Assembly (NCBI GenBank): GCA_026391805.1
Contig: JAPLDJ010000023.1
Span: 62,001-126,000 of the forward strand
From: Bacteroidota bacterium
Lineage (GTDB): Bacteria; Bacteroidota; Bacteroidia; Bacteroidales; FEN-979
Reading direction: 5' to 3'
Length of the DNA: 64,000 nt
The translations under genes and the position numbers were made by a program. The notes under the pieces are model-generated. The model worked only from the letters and a program-made list of their open reading frames with translations. It did no database searches and had not been told where the DNA came from. Positions 53,130 to 62,370 of this stretch are shown here, piece after piece (the stretch's first letter is position 1; each line of letters opens with the position of its first letter).

Positions 53130-53279
53130 GGTTATAAGATTAATTGATTATTGATTGATTATTTTGAGTTGATGACCCCTCCCCCGCCCCTCCCCTTCAA
53201 GGGGAGGGGATTAAGGGGTGGGGTCTCTGTTTGTTTCCTAACTATGTTCGGCAAAATTAGAAAATATCCCCGAGATCCG
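53130..53279. repeat. CCCCTCCCC/GGGGAGGGG hairpin in the argF leader
   Basis: Between the argF start and the convergent-side MscS stop, CCCCTCCCCTTCAAGGGGAG followed by GGG (53188-53210) forms a strong hairpin with extra flanks ACCCCTCCCCC and GGGGTGGGGTC (53174-53225). It lies inside the likely argF leader; a related CCCCTTCTCCTTCAGGAGAA hairpin is at 48480. The -7 box TAATTTTG (53252-53259, minus) sits just upstream. Confidence 0.75.
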
Positions 53280-54473
53280 CTACTCAACGCGAACGACCGG
53301 ACGCTGGAAGAGCTTTAAGTCGAATTCCGGAAGCATGGATACGATATATTCGATCAGTCCTGACTGGAAATTCTCGAACATGGCCCAGTCAGCTGCGGTG
53401 CTGTAAGCATAGATCTCCAGCGGAACACCGTTCTCAACCGGTTGAAGTTGCCTGACCATAAAGTTCATCTGCTGGTTTACATCCGGGTGTTTCCGAAGCA
53501 TATCGAGAATGAAAAGGCGGAAGAGTCCAAGGTTTGTCTGTTCTTCCGGTGATTTCCCGGGAACCTGTTCCGGCAGGTTATATTTCTTCAGCCGGTTCAG
53601 CAGGTCCTTATTGCAGAACCTTACGCTTGTCAGGTCAAGAAGGATGGAACGCTTTATCCTTCTTCCTCCGGAAGGTATCATATCACGCCAGTTCTGGAAG
53701 GATTCCGTGATCAGCGAATAGGTCGGAATGGTACTTATGGAATTGTCAAAATTCCTGACCTTGACGATTACGAGGGAAATATCAATAACAGTCCCGTCGA
53801 CGTTACGCGACGGCATACTCATCCAGTCGCCGATCTGGAGCATGTTATTGGTGGAAAGCTGTACCCCGGCCACGAACCCGAGGATCGGATCCTTAAATAT
53901 CAATAAAAGAACTGCAGACATCGCGCCCAATCCAGCCAGAAGGTTCAGGGGCGACTGGCCGATCAGCATCGAACTGATAATGATGGCGCCGATCACAAAA
54001 ACGATAATCTTCCCGATCTGGATATACCCCTTGATGGGTTTGGAATTGGCCACCTCGAGATCGCCATAGATATGATATACGGCATTCAGGAATGAGTTTG
54101 CCACCAGGATCAGGATCCCTGCGGAATAAACCTCCAGCACCACCTCGATAAAATGAATGGTTCTCGGATAACCGGAGATGGTCGGCTGCAGGAAAAGTTC
54201 GATGATCAGGGCAGGAACGATCAGGCAGAGGCGCGTGAACACCTTGTTTTCATAAAGGTAATCATCCCACTTGGAGGCTGACCGGAGCACAAGACGCTTC
54301 AGCACCCGCCGGATGATCAGTTTTAGGATGTAATAAACGATGACCGATGCGACCAGGACGATAAACAATCCGAAAAAATCGGATATGAATGCAGAGACTT
54401 TTCCCGAAAATCCCCATTGGACCAGGAGTTCCCTGAACCGGTCCTTAAATGTGTAAACATGAAATTCCGTCAT
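53280..54473 (-). CDS. MscS/YbdG-type mechanosensitive channel
   Basis: The 397-residue protein has four or five membrane segments in residues 20-200 and an MscS beta domain with GLGAMSAVLLLIFKDPILGFVAGVQLS and QIGDWMSMPSRNVDGTVIDISL. The third transmembrane helix has the Gly/Ala pattern of channel-lining helices. Compared with E. coli MscS it has a longer N-terminus and resembles YbdG. It is the last gene of a unit with sulfatase and lipid kinase genes (six bases after the kinase), all of which could act on membrane lipids under osmotic stress. Confidence 0.92.
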   Translation of the reverse strand: MTEFHVYTFKDRFRELLVQWGFSGKVSAFISDFFGLFIVLVASVIVYYILKLIIRRVLKRLVLRSASKWDDYLYENKVFTRLCLIVPALIIELFLQPTISGYPRTIHFIEVVLEVYSAGILILVANSFLNAVYHIYGDLEVANSKPIKGYIQIGKIIVFVIGAIIISSMLIGQSPLNLLAGLGAMSAVLLLIFKDPILGFVAGVQLSTNNMLQIGDWMSMPSRNVDGTVIDISLVIVKVRNFDNSISTIPTYSLITESFQNWRDMIPSGGRRIKRSILLDLTSVRFCNKDLLNRLKKYNLPEQVPGKSPEEQTNLGLFRLFILDMLRKHPDVNQQMNFMVRQLQPVENGVPLEIYAYSTAADWAMFENFQSGLIEYIVSMLPEFDLKLFQRPVVRVE

Positions 54474-54479
54474 AGGTAT

Positions 54480-55376
54480 TTATGGTACAATGATGTTCAG
54501 CGATAATGGATTTACTTTCATTTCCAGTATATTTCCTGTTTCCAGCGGATCACCGTCAACGTGGACGCTCTTCCCCTTTTTCCGGCTGACCACTGCCTTT
54601 TTTGCACGGATGATCTCGATGTAATGGGTTTTATGGAAGGTTTTTGTGAAAAGCATTGGAACGTAAAACGGAATCAGCAGGAGCGGTATTTTGCGGACAA
54701 TGCAGAGATCGATCAGTCCATCGTCGATTTTTGCTTCGGGGTCAATCGAAGTGTTGTTCCCGAACTGGCTTGAGTTTGCAAAAGAGATGCTCAATGCCCG
54801 CCGCGTCAGGATCTTTCCGTCCACTTCCAGGATGTATTTTTTCGGACGGTAACTGGAGTACTCATTGGAGACGATCCTGAAATAGGTAAAAAAACCGCGT
54901 TTGGGTGCATCTGCAAATTTCCTGGCCACAAAAGCATCGTATCCGACACCGGCTATGCTCAGAAAGATCTGGTCGTTCAGCGTAGCCGTATCGATTTTCC
55001 GGATCTTACACCCGTTGATGATGCCGATTGCCTTGTCGGGCTTCAGAGGTATTTTCAGATGCCGGGCCAGCCCGTTCCCGGATCCGACAGGAATGATACC
55101 GAGGGCCGTTGTTGTTCCAACCAGCGCCTGCCCAACCTCATTTACCGTGCCATCCCCGCCGACCGCGACCACGATGTCCACGCCCGAAGCAACGGCCTCT
55201 TTTGCCAGTTGTGTCGCATGTCCTTGCCCGGTGGTAAAAACAAGACTAAGATCGAAAAGAGCGGCATCGGTTTTATCGCGGATCAGTTGTTCAATATTCT
55301 TCTGCTTCCCGATCCCGGAGATGGGATTGATGATAAACAGGATCGTTTTTTTCTTCAGTTCTTCCATATGCTTCAT
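54480..55376 (-). CDS. YegS/DgkB-type lipid kinase
   Basis: The 298-residue protein has the diacylglycerol kinase catalytic pattern: INPISGIGKQKNIEQLI, VAVGGDGTVNEVG with GGDGT at 73-77, and GSGNGLARHL. C-terminal FVARKFADAPKRG and DDGLIDLCIV belong to the YegS/BmrU group. Likely substrate is diacylglycerol or a related lipid. The start codon overlaps the stop of the sulfatase gene (ATGA at 55373-55376), so they are translationally coupled. Confidence 0.9.
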   Translation of the reverse strand: MKHMEELKKKTILFIINPISGIGKQKNIEQLIRDKTDAALFDLSLVFTTGQGHATQLAKEAVASGVDIVVAVGGDGTVNEVGQALVGTTTALGIIPVGSGNGLARHLKIPLKPDKAIGIINGCKIRKIDTATLNDQIFLSIAGVGYDAFVARKFADAPKRGFFTYFRIVSNEYSSYRPKKYILEVDGKILTRRALSISFANSSQFGNNTSIDPEAKIDDGLIDLCIVRKIPLLLIPFYVPMLFTKTFHKTHYIEIIRAKKAVVSRKKGKSVHVDGDPLETGNILEMKVNPLSLNIIVP

Positions 55377-57319
55377 TCCGCTGTCAGGCGGTTCTCTATG
55401 ATCCGGTTGTTGTACTGTTGCATGTAAGCTTTTAAAAACCGTTCCAGCTCTTTCATGACCGGAAGATCTTTCACTGCAAGATTCGTTTTCTGCAACGGGT
55501 CATGCTTCATGTCAAAGAACGTGGTCGTCTTCTGTCCGTTATATTCAAGAAGGTAACCGTCCTTTATGATGCTGTATAGTCCGGTTATATAATGGACCGA
55601 AAAATGCGGAGCCATCGTATCAAAGACACTGTTGCCGAATGCAACATAATCCTGGTCATAGTTCAGATAATCAAGAACTGAGGGCAGGATATCGGTTTGT
55701 GCTGCAATCTCTCCGGAATTCCCGTCAAGCGTTTCACCCGGCCGGAAAAAAAGGATGGGGATGGCATACTGCCCTGCATCCGTCTGGTAAAAGGGATAAT
55801 AACCTTCCGAAGTATGATCGGCAGTGATCACGAACAGCGTATTTGCATACCAGGGCATTTTTTTTGCGGCATCGAAAAACTTCCCGAGCGAATGATCCGC
55901 ATACATGATGCTCTCCTGGATCGGAAGCTTTCCTTTCCGGAATTTCCCGTTATATTTTCCAGGAACAAAGTAAGGATGATGAGAAGAAAGCGAGAAAAAG
56001 GCAGCCAGGAAAGGCTGGGGAAACTGATCGATCTTCTTTTTTGTAAACTGGAAAAATTCCTCGTCCCTTATCCCCCATTTGCCGTCGTAATCCTTTTCGT
56101 TGTTGTATTCACTCCGTCCGAAATAATGATCAAACCCGGTCAGCTTTGTATAGGAATCAAATCCCATCGTTCCGTTCGTCCCGCCATGAAAAAAAGCAGT
56201 CACATATCCTTTTGTTTTCAGGAGACTGGCAAGGCTCAATATTTTATCTGTGGAATAGACCGACTGGATATAAGATTCATTCATCAGGGAAGGAATAGCG
56301 GACAGCACGGCAGGGATCCCCTGGATCGACGTCTTGCCATTGGCATACCCGTTCATCATAAGACCATGCTTTGACAATGAATCGAGGAAAGGCGTAAAGC
56401 CCTTGTAGCTCCCGTTCTCAAGGTCCCTGTTCAGCGAACCGATGTGCTCCCGTGAAAAGCTTTCCAACACGATGATCATCACATTCAGATGACGGAAATT
56501 CCCTGCTTCGGCTTTATGAACAGGTGTATATATTATTTCCAGGTCAGCCTCATTTTTATAGAAGACGAGGGTTTGAAGCGATTCATGGCCGATGGTGCGT
56601 GCAATGGAAAAAGGAGTATTCAGGACGAGGGGAACATTTTTGGCCGAAGTATAATTCCCAGCCGTGATGATGCTGATGGGACGGCGCTGAAATCCTCCGC
56701 GAATGCCGATCACCATTATAAACATGATCACCAGAAATAAGACTGACTGACCAATGATATCCTGAACTCCTTTGCCCTTCGGACTCCCCTTCGGAGCAGA
56801 GACCGAGAAACGCGTAAAGAACCAGACCAGCAGGAAGGAGAACAATATCCACAGAATTAACAGGTACCAAAAATCGGTAAGGAACTGCGGGATCAGCTTA
56901 TCGAAATCACCGCCGACTGTCAGGTAAGAAAAAATGTCACCGGTAAGCCGTTTCAGGGTGAAGCGGAAATAGACCAGGTCGACGAAATTGGACATCAGCC
57001 CGATGATGTTGATGACATAAAAAAAGCCATTGGCGAAACCCTGCCAGATCCTGTTGTAACGTATGCGGAAAGGAATGCTGTTCATCAGGATGAACGGCAC
57101 ATTGATGATCAGGATCGCGGAAACATCGAACCGGACGCCGGCAATGAAGATCTTCATCAGTTCGCCAGAGCCGAGGCTTGAAAAATAGCCCAGGTTCAGC
57201 AGGTAAAAGCAGATCCTCGAGAGAAAGAACAGGATCAACACTACCAGCAACCTGAAGAAGGTAACCAGCACAATATTCCCCTCGAAAATTCTTTTCCTCT
57301 TTTTTGATTTCTTTGCCAT
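55373..57319 (-). CDS. LTA synthase-type sulfatase (phosphoglycerol transferase-like)
   Basis: With ATG 57319, preceded at a good distance by GGAGGTTGCC, the protein has 648 residues: five membrane segments in the first 225 residues, then an extracytoplasmic sulfatase domain. The presumed catalytic threonine is Thr330 in NGKTSIQGIPAVL; metal-site regions VIVLESFSREHIG, TAFFHGGTNGTMGFDS, FSLSSHHPYF and ITADHTSEG are present. LtaS-type enzymes transfer phosphoglycerol from phosphatidylglycerol and release diacylglycerol, a plausible source for the lipid kinase gene that follows by four-base overlap. Product in this organism unknown. Confidence 0.9.
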   Translation of the reverse strand: MAKKSKKRKRIFEGNIVLVTFFRLLVVLILFFLSRICFYLLNLGYFSSLGSGELMKIFIAGVRFDVSAILIINVPFILMNSIPFRIRYNRIWQGFANGFFYVINIIGLMSNFVDLVYFRFTLKRLTGDIFSYLTVGGDFDKLIPQFLTDFWYLLILWILFSFLLVWFFTRFSVSAPKGSPKGKGVQDIIGQSVLFLVIMFIMVIGIRGGFQRRPISIITAGNYTSAKNVPLVLNTPFSIARTIGHESLQTLVFYKNEADLEIIYTPVHKAEAGNFRHLNVMIIVLESFSREHIGSLNRDLENGSYKGFTPFLDSLSKHGLMMNGYANGKTSIQGIPAVLSAIPSLMNESYIQSVYSTDKILSLASLLKTKGYVTAFFHGGTNGTMGFDSYTKLTGFDHYFGRSEYNNEKDYDGKWGIRDEEFFQFTKKKIDQFPQPFLAAFFSLSSHHPYFVPGKYNGKFRKGKLPIQESIMYADHSLGKFFDAAKKMPWYANTLFVITADHTSEGYYPFYQTDAGQYAIPILFFRPGETLDGNSGEIAAQTDILPSVLDYLNYDQDYVAFGNSVFDTMAPHFSVHYITGLYSIIKDGYLLEYNGQKTTTFFDMKHDPLQKTNLAVKDLPVMKELERFLKAYMQQYNNRIIENRLTAE

Positions 57320-57687
57320 ACGGCAACCTCCTGACAATTCCGGCAAATTTAGTGTTCAGCGGTGAGATTACAAAATAGAAGATAAATAGCGAAATAGCGA
57401 AATGACGAAATGGCGAAAAGTCATATGTCATAGGACATACGTCATAAGTTGGAGATAATAATCTGTGACTAATCCGTGTAAATCTGTGTGATCTGCGGTG
57501 AATAACAAATATAATAATCCTTTAAACCGCGTAGCGGTGACATTATTCTAGTGAAATAAAAACAAAAAATCCTATAAACCGCGCAGCGGTGACATTATTC
57601 TAGCGGTGACATTATTCTAATGGTAATCCTGATTGCGGTTCGGCGGAATTTTATAATTTTGACGTAGGAATTTAATGTCTAACAGAT
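57320..57687. repeat. Intergenic repeat mosaic before citDE
   Basis: No gene in 368 bases. Modules: ATAGCGAA/ATGACGAA 8-mers (57386-57418); GTCATATGTCATAGGACATA (57420-57439); the CTGTG element without palindrome (57460-57504); two stem-loops ACCGC-gta-GCGGT and ACCGC-gca-GCGGT (57526-57538, 57578-57590), each followed by GACATTATTCTAG; and a third tail copy (57602-57620). The citDE promoter lies at 57632-57661. Confidence 0.85.
57632..57661 (+). promoter_or_regulatory. Promoter of the citDE-citF unit
   Basis: ATTG (57632-57635) and TAATTTTG (57654-57661) are 18 bases apart, close to the expected -33/-7 arrangement. The ATG of the CitD-CitE fusion is at 57688, 26 bases downstream. Confidence 0.6.
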
Positions 57688-58908
57688 ATGGGAGAGATCA
57701 TCACAACAGGGAACAAAGGGAAGACGGTTCGGTCCGACTGCTTTGTCACGCTTGAGCTGAGGGAGAGCGGCGGACACGAAATTATCCTCGAGAGCAAGGT
57801 AGCCGTCATGTATGGCGGGGCGAACAGGAAACTGGTGGCCTCCGTGCTGGAGTTTTTCGGCATCAAGGATGCCATGATTAAAATCGAAGATTCCGGAGCC
57901 CTTCCGCTGGTTTTGATGGCAAGGATTGAAGCAGCCATTAAGAAGCTGATAACCTCCGACAAGGAATTCCTTCCGGATATGCTTCCCGAGAACCAGTACA
58001 CCACAACCCGCGACCGGAACCGTTTTTCTAGGCTCTATCTCCCCGGAAATACGCCCAGCCTGATGATCAATGCAGGCATTCATCATCCCGACGGGATCAT
58101 TCTTGATCTCGAAGATGCCGTTGCTCCGGACAAAAAGGATGAAGCCCGTTACCTTGTCAGGAACGCCCTTCGTGGTATCGATTTTTATGGAGTCGAACGT
58201 ATGGTCCGTATCAACCAGGGAGAAAGAGGACTTGACGATCTGGATTTCATCATTCCCCACAATGTTAATCTTGTCCTTCTTCCGAAATGTGAAAATGCCG
58301 GACAGATTCATGATATGAATAAACGCATCGACCTGATCCGGAAAAAGCTGAAGCTGAAGAACCCGGTCTGGGTCATGCCGATCATTGAAAGTGCACTGGG
58401 TGTAGTTAACGCCTATGCCATCGCAAGCGCTGCAGAAAACGTGGTATCACTGGCCATCGGCCTTGAAGACTACACAGCCGATCTCGGAACCCGCCGGACC
58501 AAAGAGGGCACTGAATCGTTCCTGGCGAGAAGCATGGTGGTAAATGCCGCCCGGGCTGCAGGGATCCAGCCGATCGATTCGGTCTTTTCGGATGTCGGCG
58601 ACATGGAAGGGCTCAAAGCGAATGTCCTTCAGTCGAAAGCGCTGGGATTTGACGGCATGGGTTGTATCCACCCGCGGCAGATCAGGGTCATCCATGAAAA
58701 TTTCGCCCCGTCGCCAGATGAGGTCGAAAAGGCAAAGAAAATCGTCTTCGCCTTCCATAAGGCAACTGAACAGGGGCTTGGTGTTGTATCGCTCGGAACC
58801 AAGATGATCGATCCTCCGGTTGTGAAACGGGCCCTGAATACGATAAATCTTGCAATAAAAATGGGGAAACTGACAGAAAACTGGAGGGAAACGTATGAGC
58901 AAGTATGA
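57688..58908 (+). CDS. Citrate lyase acyl carrier protein-beta subunit fusion (CitD-CitE)
   Basis: The 406-residue protein joins two subunits that are separate in most bacteria. Residues 1-95 are CitD-like with the candidate prosthetic-group serine Ser16 in VRSDCFV and IKIEDSGALPLVLMARIEAA. Residues about 110-400 are CitE, a HpcH/HpaI-type lyase with RLYLPGNTPSLMINAG, DGIILDLEDAV, RINQGERGLDDLDF and GCIHPRQIRVIHENFAP. It would cleave citryl thioester to acetyl-S-carrier and oxaloacetate. It overlaps citF by 14 bases. Confidence 0.9.
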   Translation: MGEIITTGNKGKTVRSDCFVTLELRESGGHEIILESKVAVMYGGANRKLVASVLEFFGIKDAMIKIEDSGALPLVLMARIEAAIKKLITSDKEFLPDMLPENQYTTTRDRNRFSRLYLPGNTPSLMINAGIHHPDGIILDLEDAVAPDKKDEARYLVRNALRGIDFYGVERMVRINQGERGLDDLDFIIPHNVNLVLLPKCENAGQIHDMNKRIDLIRKKLKLKNPVWVMPIIESALGVVNAYAIASAAENVVSLAIGLEDYTADLGTRRTKEGTESFLARSMVVNAARAAGIQPIDSVFSDVGDMEGLKANVLQSKALGFDGMGCIHPRQIRVIHENFAPSPDEVEKAKKIVFAFHKATEQGLGVVSLGTKMIDPPVVKRALNTINLAIKMGKLTENWRETYEQV

Positions 58909-60457
58909 TAAACTCGTGACCAATGCTGCCGGGCGTGTCGTTCCGACAATCCTGAACGGAAAGCCGGCTGTTCCTTACATGGGCATAGGAAAATATAAAC
59001 CGACTGGAAGAAAAGCAGCCCCGCTTATACCTACCTGCGCCGATTATCCTGACGACGGGAACAAGGTCGTTGCCGGACTGAAGGAAGCGCTTATAAAATC
59101 GGGATTGAAAGACGGTATGACGATCTCCACCCATCACCATTTCCGCAATGGCGACCTGGTAGCCAACCAGATCTTCGACATCGCAAAGGAACTTGGTGTG
59201 AAAGACCTGATGTGGTTTCCTTCCGCATCATTTCCCTGCCACGAGCCGATGACAAAATACCTGGAAGATGGCACCATCCATCACATCGAAGGAAGCATGA
59301 ACGGTGCGCTCGGAAGATTTACGTCGAACGGGAAGATGAACGGGCTCGGTGTGCTCCGCTCCCATGGCGGCCGTTACCAGGCTGTTCAGGATGGCGATGT
59401 TCACATTGATATTGCAGTAATTGCTGCGCCGACTTCCGATCCTTTTGGAAATTCAAACGGCGTCAACGGTCCTGCCGCCTGCGGACTGCTTGGCTTTGCG
59501 CTGGCCGACAGCCAGTATGCCGACAAGGTGATCGTAGTAACAGATAACCTGGTTCCCTTTCCCTGCATCCCCTGGCAGATCCATGGAAATAATGTGGATT
59601 ATGTGGTGGTGATGGACAAGATCGGGATCCCGGAGAAGATTGTCAGCGGAACTACAGAGGTGACTAAAAGCCCCGACCGTTTGCTGCTTGCAGAGTGGAC
59701 CGCTCAATTCTGCGATGAAGCAGGGATCCTGAAAGATGGATTCTCCTTCCAGGCCGGGGCCGGTGGCACCGCCCTTTCGATCGGCATCTACTTTGCCGAC
59801 ATCCTCCGCGAACGCGGATGGAAAGCAAGGTTTGCACGCGGGGGCAGCAACAAGTACCTGGTTAAGATGCTTGAAGAAGGACTTGTCGATTATATCCTCG
59901 ACGGTCAGACCTTCGACCTTGACGGGGTGCGTTCGATGCGCGAAAACCCGAACCATGTGAACACAAGCCCGTTCACTTCCTATAATTACCACGGGAAAGG
60001 GAACTTTGCGTCGCTCGTCGATGTAACCATTCTCGGCGCCACGGAAGTGGATGTACATTTTAATGCCAATGTTGTTACCCATTCCGACGGCTACCTGCTT
60101 CACGGCATCGGCGGATGGCAGAACTGCCTCTTTGCAAAATGCACCATCCTCCCGATTCCCCTGTTCCGCGACCGCATCCCGGTGATCCTCGACGAGGTGA
60201 CCACCCTCTGCGGCCCGGGTGAACTGATCGACGTGATCGTTACCGAACGCGGTATTGCCATCAATCCGCGGAGAACCGATCTTATTGAAAAAATGAAGAA
60301 CTCCACCCTGCCCATAAAAACTATCCATGAACTGAAAGCGGAAGCCGAGAAGATCTGCGGCGTTCCGGGCAAACCAAAATTCAGCGACGAGGTTGTTGCT
60401 GTCGTCAAATGGGTTGACGGCACCGTGCTTGACTCTATCAGAAGAGTGATCGTTTAA
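58895..60457 (+). CDS. citF: Citrate lyase alpha subunit
   Basis: The 520-residue protein is the CoA/citrate transferase subunit: PYMGIGKYKPTGRKAAPLIP near the start, GLKDGMTISTHHHFRNGDLV, VVTDNLVPFPCIPWQIHGNN and SFQAGAGGTALSIGIYFADI. It exchanges acetyl on the carrier for citrate. The ligase CitC, CitX and CitG needed to make and attach the prosthetic group are not in the window. citF overlaps the citDE gene and is followed 11 bases later by recQ. Confidence 0.94.
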   Translation: MSKYDKLVTNAAGRVVPTILNGKPAVPYMGIGKYKPTGRKAAPLIPTCADYPDDGNKVVAGLKEALIKSGLKDGMTISTHHHFRNGDLVANQIFDIAKELGVKDLMWFPSASFPCHEPMTKYLEDGTIHHIEGSMNGALGRFTSNGKMNGLGVLRSHGGRYQAVQDGDVHIDIAVIAAPTSDPFGNSNGVNGPAACGLLGFALADSQYADKVIVVTDNLVPFPCIPWQIHGNNVDYVVVMDKIGIPEKIVSGTTEVTKSPDRLLLAEWTAQFCDEAGILKDGFSFQAGAGGTALSIGIYFADILRERGWKARFARGGSNKYLVKMLEEGLVDYILDGQTFDLDGVRSMRENPNHVNTSPFTSYNYHGKGNFASLVDVTILGATEVDVHFNANVVTHSDGYLLHGIGGWQNCLFAKCTILPIPLFRDRIPVILDEVTTLCGPGELIDVIVTERGIAINPRRTDLIEKMKNSTLPIKTIHELKAEAEKICGVPGKPKFSDEVVAVVKWVDGTVLDSIRRVIV

Positions 60458-60468
60458 ATCGCTCCGGA

Positions 60469-62370
60469 TTGACCATACATCAGATACTCCTGAAATACTG
60501 GGGTTATTCTTCTTTCAGACCACTCCAGGAAGAGATCATCCAGTCGGTCCTCGACGGGAAGGATACCCTTGCCCTTTTGCCGACCGGTGGCGGAAAATCA
60601 ATCACCTTCCAGGTTCCGGCTATGGCCAAAGATGGCTTGTGTCTGGTTATTACGCCGCTGATCTCGCTGATGCAGGACCAGGTTGCAAACCTGAAGAAAA
60701 AGTGGATCAAGGCGGCCGCCATCCATTCCGGGATGTTTGCGGCGGAAATCGACAGCACGCTGCACAATTGCCGTTACGGTGACAATAAATTCCTCTACAT
60801 ATCCCCCGAACGGCTCACCACCGAAAAGATGAGGGACGCACTGCGCCGTATCAAGGTCAATTTGATCGCCGTGGATGAATCGCATTGCGTTTCACAGTGG
60901 GGTTATGACTTCCGCCCGCCTTACCTCCGGATTGCAGAGATCAGGGAATATCTTCCATCGGTTCCCATTCTGGCACTTACAGCCACCGCAACACCAGAAG
61001 TGATAAAGGACATCCAGGAAAAACTTCATTTCCGCGGATTCAATGTCCTCAGGAAAAGCTTTGAACGGAGTAATCTTACCTATTTTGTTTTTAAGGAAGA
61101 AGACAAGCTGAAGCGAATCCTGAACATCATCCGGAAAGTTAAAGGGACCGGTATCATCTACGTCAGGAACCGGAGGCAGACGAAAGAGATCGCTTCCTTT
61201 CTCACAAAACAGGGGATCCAGGCAATCCATTATCACGCCGGGCTGGACCCGAAGGAACGTGAAAAAAACCAGCTTGCCTGGATGAAGGAGACCAAGCAGG
61301 TGATCGTCGCCACCAATGCCTTCGGAATGGGGATCGACAAGCCCAATGTGCGGTTTGTTATTCACATCGATCTTCCCGACAGCATCGAAGCTTATTTCCA
61401 GGAGGCCGGGCGTGCTGGCCGGGATGAGAAGCCGGCCTACGCTGTTCTTCTCTATGAACAGTCTGATATTCTTGAAGCAAAGAAAAACCTGGAAACCACA
61501 TATCCTGAGCTGCAGAAGATCAGGGATGTTTACCAGGCCCTTGGAAACTACCTCCGGATCCCGGTCGGAAACGGGAAGGATTATTCAGCCGAATTTGATC
61601 TGAGTCTTTTCAGCGAACAATACAACTTCTCTTCCACAGTAGCTTATAATGCACTGAAATTCCTTGAAAAAGAGGGGTTCCTCTTCCTGGGCGATGCCGT
61701 TCACACTCCTTCAAGGATCCACATTAAAACAGACAGGGAATCACTTTATCGCTTCCAGATCGAAAATCCGTTTTTCGATCCTTTCATTAAAACACTTTTG
61801 AGATCATACAGCGGGATCTTTTCCGAGTTTGCCCCCATCCGTGAGGAAGAGATTGCACGGAGAACAGGCCTGACGCCCGATAAGGTTACAGAGTTCCTGG
61901 TAAAGCTGGCGAAACTCCAGGTCATCGACTACATTCCGCGGACCGATCTTCCCCGGATCATCTATACCGAAGACCGGGTTGAAAGCAAGGATATTTCAAT
62001 ATCAGCGGAATATTACAAAGACCGTTTTCGCGAGGCTGGCAAGCGTACGGATGCGATGATCCATTATGCAGAGTCCACACATAAATGCAGGAGCCAGTTG
62101 CTGCTGGCCTGGTTCGGGGAGAGCGAGGCCCGGCGCTGCGGGAAATGCGATGTCTGCATCGAACGCAACAAGATCGAACTGACCGACCTCGAATTCAATT
62201 CGATCTTAAAAGAAATAAAGCCAATTCTTAAAACAAAACCCTGTTCGCTGGAAGAACTGGTTGCAGCAGCAACATCGGTAAGTGAAGACAAACTGATCCG
62301 TGCTGTTCAATGGTTGCTTGATAATGAAAAAATCGAGATGAACCAGGAGCGGAAATATTTTTGGAGGTAA
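60469..62370 (+). CDS. recQ: ATP-dependent DNA helicase RecQ
   Basis: The 633-residue protein starts at a TTG (60469); the family start TIHQILLKYWGYSSFRPLQEEI follows directly and no ATG or in-frame better start is available. P-loop LLPTGGGKS at 37-45, VDESH at about 134-138, and AFGMGIDKPNVRFVIH are canonical. A Zn-binding region CRSQLLLAWFGESEARRCGK with CDVCIERN is followed by a winged helix. The C-terminal HRDC domain is missing, so the protein is shorter than E. coli RecQ. It repairs stalled forks, which may matter for hairpin-rich DNA. Eleven bases after citF. Confidence 0.94.
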   Translation: MTIHQILLKYWGYSSFRPLQEEIIQSVLDGKDTLALLPTGGGKSITFQVPAMAKDGLCLVITPLISLMQDQVANLKKKWIKAAAIHSGMFAAEIDSTLHNCRYGDNKFLYISPERLTTEKMRDALRRIKVNLIAVDESHCVSQWGYDFRPPYLRIAEIREYLPSVPILALTATATPEVIKDIQEKLHFRGFNVLRKSFERSNLTYFVFKEEDKLKRILNIIRKVKGTGIIYVRNRRQTKEIASFLTKQGIQAIHYHAGLDPKEREKNQLAWMKETKQVIVATNAFGMGIDKPNVRFVIHIDLPDSIEAYFQEAGRAGRDEKPAYAVLLYEQSDILEAKKNLETTYPELQKIRDVYQALGNYLRIPVGNGKDYSAEFDLSLFSEQYNFSSTVAYNALKFLEKEGFLFLGDAVHTPSRIHIKTDRESLYRFQIENPFFDPFIKTLLRSYSGIFSEFAPIREEEIARRTGLTPDKVTEFLVKLAKLQVIDYIPRTDLPRIIYTEDRVESKDISISAEYYKDRFREAGKRTDAMIHYAESTHKCRSQLLLAWFGESEARRCGKCDVCIERNKIELTDLEFNSILKEIKPILKTKPCSLEELVAAATSVSEDKLIRAVQWLLDNEKIEMNQERKYFWR

